Source of the DNA: Gammaproteobacteria bacterium
Lineage (GTDB): Bacteria > Pseudomonadota > Gammaproteobacteria > Pseudomonadales > Alcanivoracaceae
DNA length: 64,000 bases
Reading direction: 5' to 3'
Assembly (NCBI GenBank): GCA_018067045.1
Contig: JAGPVL010000004.1
Location: forward strand, 62,001-126,000
Under the pieces are notes generated by a model that ran no database searches, had not been told where the DNA came from, and saw only the letters and a list, made by a program, of their open reading frames with translations. The position numbers were made by a program, and so were the translations under genes. How positions within the stretch are numbered: position 1 is the first letter of the stretch; every line of letters starts with the position of its first letter. Shown here in pieces: positions 58,352-64,000 of this stretch.

Positions 58352-59094
58352 AGTTCACTCCATTTGCATAAAAACCGGAACAGTCGGCGCGGCAGAAGGC
58401 GGATTAACCGGCTAGCCCAACGCACTTGCCATGGGAAAATGAGGTACAAGGTCTTGTTATTGATTGCACGGATGATCGTGTCTGCTGCTTTGTCGACACT
58501 GATTACAAAGGGCATCTTTTGCAAATTAGGGTGTGTAGCGCGCGCTAACGGCGTATCGATATAGCCTGGTAGTAAGCAGCTTACCGATATGCCTCTGTCA
58601 GCGTAACGCAAGGATAAGCTTTCGCTCAGCGTGACGAGTGCCGCTTTGGATGAACAGTAGGCAGGCGTCTGCGGGTAACCGGCAATCGCAGCCGCGCTGG
58701 AGAGAATCGCGATGCGACCATGCTGATGTGGCAGCATATTGGCTAGAGCTGCTTCGACGCTATGGAGCACGCCTAGCAAGTTCACGTGGTAAATGCTCTC
58801 GGCGCGATCAAAATCTAAAGGCCGACCTTTTACGGGGGTGCCATCATTAATGCCGGCAGCAGCGATTAACAAATCGAGCCGGCCATGACAAAACTGATTG
58901 ATGATATCGAGGCTGGCTTGCCGATCGGTAACATCAAGAGGATAGAAGTGAAGGTTTGGTGGTGGCGTAGCAAACGTGCGTTGAAAATCGATCTCCGATC
59001 CGCCGCAAATGCCTACAGTATGACCTGCTGCGATATAACGCTCAGCGAGCGCTTTACCAATGCCGCCAGTGCCGCCGGTAATAAAGACGTTCAT
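58348..59094 (-). CDS. Short-chain dehydrogenase/reductase
   Basis: First gene of the SDR-SDR-acyltransferase operon, 248 residues. Cofactor motif FITGGTGGIGKALAERYIAA, AAAGIN strand, catalytic Ser in IAILSSAAAIAGYP and the YCSSK motif, LLPGYIDTPLARA. The hydrophobic, basic C-terminus (YLIFPWQVRWASRLIRLLPR, RLFRFLCKW) suggests peripheral membrane contact. This resembles 'SDR family NAD(P)-dependent oxidoreductase' proteins that work on long-chain acyl substrates. 59095-59376 upstream holds its promoter region and no other gene that I can support. Confidence 0.83.
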   Translation of the reverse strand: MNVFITGGTGGIGKALAERYIAAGHTVGICGGSEIDFQRTFATPPPNLHFYPLDVTDRQASLDIINQFCHGRLDLLIAAAGINDGTPVKGRPLDFDRAESIYHVNLLGVLHSVEAALANMLPHQHGRIAILSSAAAIAGYPQTPAYCSSKAALVTLSESLSLRYADRGISVSCLLPGYIDTPLARATHPNLQKMPFVISVDKAADTIIRAINNKTLYLIFPWQVRWASRLIRLLPRRLFRFLCKWSEL

Positions 59095-59376
59095 AAGTAA
59101 CCCGTCGCTTATTTTTTTTATTTGGCTGCCATTCTAATGCTGTGCAGCGCGTTGGGGGAGCGATTTACTGAGTAGTTGTAGGAAAATGTCGTAATTTCAG
59201 GCATATGGCGTAGCATCTTGAAATTTTTTCTGGGTAGAACGGCCTGCCATGTGGCGCTGTGGTAGCCTGTATTGAGGTGTAAGTCGTGCTTGTCTTGTCA
59301 GTAATACGTGAGAAGGCTGTTCGCGTAGCGTGATGCCACTTATTGCCATGCTCCGCCTTAGAAGATTGGGACAACA

Positions 59377-59817
59377 TTGAAGAGTAAAGCAGCATTGAAA
59401 AGTGAAACAGATTTTGAGCAGAATGTATACGCGATTGCGAATCGCCAGCAACTTGCACCTTGGGTGCTATCGTTTGTTGGTGGCGCGTTGCCGGTTGCGA
59501 TGGTGACCTTCATAACGGGGGAAACTGCGTGGGCGAACATGCTTTATTACCTTGTCGCCATTCCGGTCATGTGTGTGGTGGTTGCGGCATTGAGTTACCG
59601 GTTTCCACAGAATCCGGGCCGTTGGACAACGTTTATGTCATTGGGGCAATGTGTCGCGGCGGCTTTTGTTGGCGGCGGCTGGGGCATTATTCCGTTGGCG
59701 ATCTTATTTATGATGGTGTTGTCGTTGCCGCAATTTTTAACGGCAGTGTGGGCTTCTCGTTTGGCGATGAGGGCGGCGCTGCGGGCCGAAGCCGTTCAGG
59801 GTGACGCTGGAAAATAA
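59377..59817 (+). CDS. Small membrane protein, function unknown
   Basis: A ~146-residue inner-membrane protein with about four hydrophobic helices (29-50, 55-73, 86-100, 103-122) separated by short loops, a polar N-terminus and a Lys/Ala-rich C-terminus (ASRLAMRAALRAEAVQGDAG). The central SYRFPQNPGRWTTFMSLGQC is not a motif that I know. The start is TTG 59377 with a poor ribosome site; TTG 59398 is possible. It is divergent from the SDR operon. A hairpin at 59883 closes it. Confidence 0.5.
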   Translation: MKSKAALKSETDFEQNVYAIANRQQLAPWVLSFVGGALPVAMVTFITGETAWANMLYYLVAIPVMCVVVAALSYRFPQNPGRWTTFMSLGQCVAAAFVGGGWGIIPLAILFMMVLSLPQFLTAVWASRLAMRAALRAEAVQGDAGK

Positions 59818-59882
59818 GGTGGCGCTGGGCGATTAATGAGCCGCGACTGGCCACTGTTACGGGCCGTGATGGATTGAATGAT

Positions 59883-59912
59883 AAAAAGGCGATCTATGTA
59901 GATCGCCTTTTT
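59883..59912. terminator. Bidirectional terminator
   Basis: AAAAAGGCGATCTA (59883-59896), loop TG, TAGATCGCCTTTTT (59899-59912), 14 perfect pairs with A and T runs at both ends. It ends the small membrane protein gene (+) and can stop the ABC-2 operon (-). Confidence 0.9.
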
Positions 59913-60025
59913 AGTGGGCAATGCCATTTCTAACTCAAGCTTGGCATTGGAATGTTTTCTTGAATGGCAAAAAATCGGCCAAGCTGTGTGGGGCTTGGCC
60001 GATGAGACATTGTCTAAAAAGGTAT

Positions 60026-60787
60026 TTAGCTTTTTAAACGATAGCCTGTTTTAAAGATCCACCAAATGCCGAGTAAACAGGCGATCAAAAATACGGCAAT
60101 CATTGCCAAGCTAATGCCAACGCTAACATCAGCTACGCCATAAAAGCTCCAGCGAAAGCCGCTGATCAGGTACACCACCGGATTAAACAACGTGACGGTT
60201 TGCCAGAACGGAGGAAGCATACTAATGGAATAGAAACTGCCGCCGAGAAACGCGAGCGGCGTGACGATCATCAACGGGATGATCTGCAGCTTTTCAAAGC
60301 CATCAGCCCAAATTCCGATGATAAAGCCGAATAAACTAAAGGTGACGGCGGTGAGCACGAGAAAAGTGAACATCCATATAGGGTGTTGTATTTCGTAATC
60401 GACGAATAACCTAGCGGTTATCAGAATCAGCACACCCAGAATGACCGATTTGCTGGCTGCCGCGCCGACATACCCCAAGACCACCTCCACGAAGGAAATC
60501 GGGGCGGACAGTACCTCATAGATAGTGCCGGAAAAACGCGGCATATAAATGCCGAACGACGAGTTTGAGATACTTTGCGACAACAGTGACATCATGATCA
60601 GGCCTGGAATAATAAAGGCTCCGTAGCTGATGCCATCAATGGAGACCATACGCGAGCCAATCGCCGAACCAAACACGACAAAGTAGAGGCACGTCGAAAT
60701 AACCGGTGAAGCGATGCTTTGCATTAATGTGCGCCACATGCGCGCCATTTCAAATTTATAAATTGCCCGAACGGCGTGAATGTTCAT
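60026..60787 (-). CDS. ABC-2 type transporter permease
   Basis: Membrane subunit of an exporter, 253 residues with six helices and the ABC-2 pattern: [20 protein letters not shown] at the start, [20 protein letters not shown], the [20 protein letters not shown] loop and [36 protein letters not shown] near the end. It is closest in feel to YadH-type permeases. ATG 60787 overlaps the ATPase stop by four bases (ATGA), so the two are coupled. The cargo is not evident; drug, polysaccharide or lipid export are all possible. Confidence 0.9.
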   Translation of the reverse strand: MNIHAVRAIYKFEMARMWRTLMQSIASPVISTCLYFVVFGSAIGSRMVSIDGISYGAFIIPGLIMMSLLSQSISNSSFGIYMPRFSGTIYEVLSAPISFVEVVLGYVGAAASKSVILGVLILITARLFVDYEIQHPIWMFTFLVLTAVTFSLFGFIIGIWADGFEKLQIIPLMIVTPLAFLGGSFYSISMLPPFWQTVTLFNPVVYLISGFRWSFYGVADVSVGISLAMIAVFLIACLLGIWWIFKTGYRLKS

Positions 60788-61710
60788 GCTTGCCCCCGAA
60801 CGAGGTTGACGAAAATTTCTTCCAAAGAGCTTTCTTTGGAATGTAGGTCTTTAAAGTCGATGTCGTGGCTGGCTAGCTCTTTTAGCAGTGCGGCGATGCC
60901 GGTGTCGTCACCTTGGGTGTCAAAGGTATAGATCAGACTGTTGCCGTCGCTGGCGAGTTCAAGCGCGTGATTGGCTAGCGATGCCGGCAGCTCCGTGAGC
61001 GGGTTCTGCAAGAACAGCGTGAGCTGTTTCTTACCGAGCTTGCGCATCAGCTGATCTTTCTCTTCAACAAGGATAATTTCACCTTTATTGATGACACCGA
61101 TACGATCTGCCATTTCTTCGGCTTCTTCGATGTAGTGAGTGGTAAGAATAATGGTGACGCCATTTTCCCGCAGCCCACGAACCATCTCCCACATGTCTCG
61201 GCGCAACTCAACATCTACGCCCGCGGTGGGCTCATCGAGGAACAAAATAGTGGGCTCGTGAGAGAGCGCCTTGGCGATCATCACCCGCCGCTTCATGCCG
61301 CCAGACAGGGTCATGATGCGCGAATCTTTTTTGTCCCATAGCGAAAGGTCGCGTAACACCTTTTCGATATGCGCGGGGTTCGGCGCTTTGCCGAACAGGC
61401 CACGACTAAAGGTCACGGTGTTCCAAACACTTTCAAATGCATCGGTCGAGATTTCTTGCGGGACAAGGCCGATGGTGGCGCGTGCCGCGCGGAAATCTTT
61501 AACGATATCGTGACCGTCGGCTAAGACCTGGCCCGATGTCGGGTTGACGATGCCGCAAATGGTGCTGATGAGCGTTGTCTTACCCGCGCCGTTAGGGCCG
61601 AGTAGGGCAAAAATCTCGCCGCGCTGTATCTCTAGATTGATGTTCTTTAAGGCGTGGAAGCTAGAGCCATAGGCCTTGCTGAGGTTCTTGATCGAAATAA
61701 TCGAGGACAC
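60784..61710 (-). CDS. ABC transporter ATP-binding protein
   Basis: ATPase subunit of the ABC-2 exporter, 308 residues. Walker [21 protein letters not shown] (GPNGAGKTT), Q-loop IGLVPQE, ABC signature [20 protein letters not shown], Walker [22 protein letters not shown]-loop [17 protein letters not shown]. The C-terminal ~80 residues (from about 225) form the extension seen in YadG-type and drug-export ATPases. GTG start 61710 with AGGAG six bases upstream. Coupled to the permease gene. It lies downstream of cydAB on the same strand but is separated by a hairpin. Confidence 0.93.
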   Translation of the reverse strand: MSSIISIKNLSKAYGSSFHALKNINLEIQRGEIFALLGPNGAGKTTLISTICGIVNPTSGQVLADGHDIVKDFRAARATIGLVPQEISTDAFESVWNTVTFSRGLFGKAPNPAHIEKVLRDLSLWDKKDSRIMTLSGGMKRRVMIAKALSHEPTILFLDEPTAGVDVELRRDMWEMVRGLRENGVTIILTTHYIEEAEEMADRIGVINKGEIILVEEKDQLMRKLGKKQLTLFLQNPLTELPASLANHALELASDGNSLIYTFDTQGDDTGIAALLKELASHDIDFKDLHSKESSLEEIFVNLVRGQA

Positions 61711-61863
61711 GCGAGCTCCTTTTAGCGGGACGCTCTAGGAGAGCGGCGCCCAAATTGGGATGCGCTGATTGTAATGGCTCGGCTAGTGAAGTCCTACCGT
61801 GGCGAGGAAATAACCTGTAAAACTCAGCGGAAAACGCGGGCTAGTTGGCGCTCTGGAAAGAAT

Positions 61864-61890
61864 AGGCGCCCCCCTTGCATGGGGGCCGCC
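61864..61890 (-). terminator. Putative terminator of cydB
   Basis: On the - strand a stem GGCG-GCCCCC / GGGGGG-CGCC with loop ATGCAA (61890 to 61865), one bulge, is followed by TATTCTTT. It is 31 bp after the cydB stop and separates cydAB from the ABC exporter genes. No cydX-like small gene is seen in 61711-61921. Confidence 0.6.
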
Positions 61891-61921
61891 TGTTTATCGC
61901 GCTCAGGTGAAGAGCGGCTCT

Positions 61922-62923
61922 CTAATAAAAGCTCTGCTCCGGATCAATTTTGCCGCGGAAAATACGGTAAACAAAGATCGTATAGCCAATAATGATTGGG
62001 ACAGAGAACATCGCGACAACCAGCACAAAATGGAGGGATTTCGGCGGTGCGGCGGCATCCCATATGGTCAGCGACGGCATGGCAATATTGGGCCATAGGC
62101 TAATGGCGAGTCCGGCAGCACTGAGCAAAAACAGTCCGACTGAATAATAGAAGGGCGCTCGTACATCGCCTCGCGCTAATGAACGCAGTAGCGAAACGCC
62201 AACCCATGCGGTAATCACCGGTATCGGAGACAGCAGTAGAATATTGGGAAAGCTAAACCAACGCTCTGCAATCAGCGGATAGGCCAGTGGCGTTTTGAAG
62301 CTGACCATGGCAATAAACAGCAGCACTAATAATGCTAATGGCCGCGCCACACTGCGGGCCCATACTTCGGTTGCGCCACGGGTTTTCATATTTAGCCATG
62401 TCGCACCGAGCAGACCATAACCAAACAACACGCCAACGCCCGTGGTCACGCTAAAGCTGGTGAGCCAGTCGAACGGGCCGCCGGAAAAATGTCGACCAGT
62501 GACCTCGAAACCTTCGATCATTGCGCCGAGCATCATACCTTGTGCCATGGCCGCTAGGCATGACCCCGCCCAAAAGGTGTAATCCCAGATTTGACGGAAG
62601 CGTTTCTCTTTTAACCGGAACTCAAAGGCGACACCGCGAAAAATAAGACCGACGAGCATCGCCATGAGTGGCACATAAAGCGCGGGCAAGGCGATGGAGT
62701 AGGCCAACGGGAACGCAGCAAAGAGTACACCACCGCCGTAGATCAGCCAGGTTTCGTTACCGTCCCAGACTGGCGCGATACTGCTCATCATGACGTTGCG
62801 GTCTTCGTCGGTGGGAGCCCAAGGAAAGAGCACGCCGACGCCGAGATCAAAACCGTCGAGTACGCCATACATAACAATGCCGAAACCAATTAATAAGAAA
62901 CAAATCACCACAGGATCAAACAT
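61922..62923 (-). CDS. cydB: Cytochrome bd-type quinol oxidase subunit II
   Basis: Inner-membrane partner of CydA in a terminal oxidase that reduces O2 without pumping protons. The 333-residue protein has about eight to nine helices and the family-type opening FDPVVICFLLIGFGIVMYGV, then LDGFDLGVGVLFPWAPTDED, with APVWDGNETWLIYGGGVLFA and later FSFPNILLLSPIPVITAW. AAGGAGAAG lies before ATG 62923; the upstream 7 codons of open frame are inside cydA. The start overlaps the cydA stop by eight bases. This looks like the cyanide-insensitive (CIO) branch. Confidence 0.94.
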   Translation of the reverse strand: MFDPVVICFLLIGFGIVMYGVLDGFDLGVGVLFPWAPTDEDRNVMMSSIAPVWDGNETWLIYGGGVLFAAFPLAYSIALPALYVPLMAMLVGLIFRGVAFEFRLKEKRFRQIWDYTFWAGSCLAAMAQGMMLGAMIEGFEVTGRHFSGGPFDWLTSFSVTTGVGVLFGYGLLGATWLNMKTRGATEVWARSVARPLALLVLLFIAMVSFKTPLAYPLIAERWFSFPNILLLSPIPVITAWVGVSLLRSLARGDVRAPFYYSVGLFLLSAAGLAISLWPNIAMPSLTIWDAAAPPKSLHFVLVVAMFSVPIIIGYTIFVYRIFRGKIDPEQSFY

Positions 62924-64000
62924 TTTCTTCTCCTTTTGGGGCATTTCCGTTCTTGGCGTTGCGCTTATTAACCCCCTCGTTCAGGGCGTCATTAATGGCG
63001 TTGCGTTGGGCTTCGCTATCGCGGGCACGTAAGTGCGCAGTATGCGTCACGACGGCAAGCCACTCTTCGACGGCGTCATTCGATTCTGGCCCTTTGCGCA
63101 CCAATGCGCTGGCGTAATAGATAAACGCAATAAACATTAGCGCATAGACCACTACAAATGCGACGAGGCTGACCAGCACCGACGAGGCCGGCACGTTAGA
63201 CAAACCGTCACTGGTTTTCATCAAGCCGTAAATAATCCACGGCTGGCGCCCTGTTTCCGTGACGAACCAACCCGCCAGCGTCGCGACAAAACCCGCTGGG
63301 CCGGTGAGGACGAAAATACCAAGCAGCCAACGACGTTGCCAGAGGTTGCCACGCCACAGACACCAAGCGCCGAAAATACCCAATGCAATAAACAGAGTGC
63401 CCAGCGCGACCATGACGCGGAAGCTAAAGAACACTGTCGCGACCGAAGGAAGACCGTGCTCTTCAAATTCGTTGAGGCCCTTAATTTCGCCGTCCCATTT
63501 GTGAGTGAGGATCATGCTGGCGAGATTGGGAATTTCTAACGCATAGTGGTTTTTGCGTTGCTCTTGATCTGGAATCGCAAATAAAACCAATGGCACACCG
63601 GATTTGGTTTCCCATAAACCTTCCATTGCCGCGACTTTTGCAGGCTGATGTTCGAGCGTATTGAGGCCGTGCATATCGCCGATAAAAACTTGCAATGGGG
63701 CTAACACAGCGAGCGCCAAAATTGTGGCGCGTAACCCGCTTCGGGCAAAATTATCGTGACGTTTTTTCAGTAGGTACCATGCCGAAACAGAACCGATTAC
63801 CAACGCAGTGCTGATGTAACAGGCCACTAGCATGTGCGGAATACGCCACGCCATCGACGGGTTAAAGATTACCTCTAACCAGCTTTGTACTTGATACTGG
63901 CCATCAATAAATTCAACCCCGGCAGGGGTTTGCATCCAGGAGTTGGCAACAATTATCCAGAATGCAGAGTTGTGCGTGCCGAGCGCTACCATCACCGTCG
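62916..64000 (-). CDS. cydA: Cytochrome bd-type quinol oxidase subunit I, C-terminal part (5' end outside window)
   Basis: Heme-carrying subunit of cytochrome bd oxidase; about 360 C-terminal residues are present and the gene continues past the right window edge. Visible motifs: MVALGTHNSAFWIIVANSWM (helix around the heme b558/b595 area), MPHLV-type AWRIPHMLVACYISTALVIG, the quinol-side segment GDMHGLNTLEHQPAKVAAME, and GRQPWIIYGLMKTSDGLSN, whose GRQPW box is conserved and close to the CIO type. The region between the middle helices is short, suggesting a short Q-loop (CIO-like) rather than the E. coli long form. Overlaps cydB, forming an operon. Confidence 0.94.
   Translation of the reverse strand, partial: TVMVALGTHNSAFWIIVANSWMQTPAGVEFIDGQYQVQSWLEVIFNPSMAWRIPHMLVACYISTALVIGSVSAWYLLKKRHDNFARSGLRATILALAVLAPLQVFIGDMHGLNTLEHQPAKVAAMEGLWETKSGVPLVLFAIPDQEQRKNHYALEIPNLASMILTHKWDGEIKGLNEFEEHGLPSVATVFFSFRVMVALGTLFIALGIFGAWCLWRGNLWQRRWLLGIFVLTGPAGFVATLAGWFVTETGRQPWIIYGLMKTSDGLSNVPASSVLVSLVAFVVVYALMFIAFIYYASALVRKGPESNDAVEEWLAVVTHTAHLRARDSEAQRNAINDALNEGVNKRNAKNGNAPKGEENV

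Noticed and set aside
61711-61921. Search for a cydX-type small subunit gene after cydB
   Set aside because: Only a terminator-like hairpin is seen; no short hydrophobic frame with a ribosome site.

Overview
The window looks like part of the chromosome of an aerobic, probably marine or environmental gammaproteobacterium. It has a mid-range base composition, frequent GTG starts with good Shine-Dalgarno sequences, and REP-type palindromes of the 'GTGGGAGCTTGCTTGCAAGCGAT' style. Its gene content points the same way: heme-dependent cis/trans fatty acid isomerase, a FinR-like LysR gene divergent from fpr, ABC1 kinase, DUF1631, CIO-like cytochrome bd, and many lipid-oxidation enzymes. A relative of the Cellvibrionales/Spongiibacteraceae is my guess; this is inference from gene content, not a phylogeny. 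I see no phage, integrase, transposase, CRISPR array or rRNA. One tRNA (Leu, anticodon TAG) is present.

Layout. 1-2105: TRAP transporter operon (substrate-binding protein cut by the window edge, small permease, large permease). 2106-7212: REP-like element, GNAT acetyltransferase, small secreted coiled-coil protein, CBS protein, and aconitase with an unusual leader of tandem 11-bp repeats. 7213-14157: TetR divergent from a DUF2236 (Lcp/MpaB-type) oxygenase across a clear inverted-repeat operator, two fatty acid hydroxylase/sterol desaturase-type membrane enzymes, an AraC regulator, a SRPBCC protein and a thiolase. 14423-18980: Fe superoxide dismutase, a small secreted protein, two similarly built membrane-anchored coiled-coil proteins, tRNA-Leu, a DUF1289 protein and a DUF2846-like lipoprotein. 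19017-25284: thioesterase, short-chain dehydrogenase, small unknown gene, DNA polymerase IV, cupin, flavin monooxygenase and a membrane protein with a degenerate GGDEF domain. 25608-28298: phosphoenolpyruvate carboxylase.

28382-37364 is the most coherent block. An NTF2-like lipoprotein lies divergent from a DUF2878-DUF1295-CFA-like methyltransferase-histidine kinase operon on the + strand. Opposite it, on the - strand, run an unknown 358-residue gene, cti and an OmpR-type response regulator. The kinase and regulator converge on one bidirectional terminator. My reading is a membrane fatty acid remodelling locus (double-bond methylation/cyclopropanation plus cis/trans isomerisation) carrying its own two-component system.

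37465-46322: LysR/fpr pair, PilZ protein, DUF1631 protein, AraC regulator, haloalkane dehalogenase and a 7TMR-DISM diguanylate cyclase. 46739-50757: Baeyer-Villiger-type monooxygenase, a tandem REP array, an ABC1 (UbiB-like) kinase and a small ribbon-helix-helix/zinc-ribbon protein. The last two genes share a near-identical palindromic operator, which is my strongest candidate for an undescribed regulatory circuit. 50903-64000: LEA-like lipoprotein, enoyl-CoA hydratase, TonB-dependent receptor, thioesterase, SRPBCC protein, YchJ/SEC-C protein, an SDR-SDR-acyltransferase operon, a small membrane protein, an ABC-2 exporter, and cydB with the 3' part of cydA.

Overall, lipid and acyl-CoA chemistry, membrane adaptation and redox defence dominate. 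Functions are read from motifs and family resemblance seen by eye; no database search was run.
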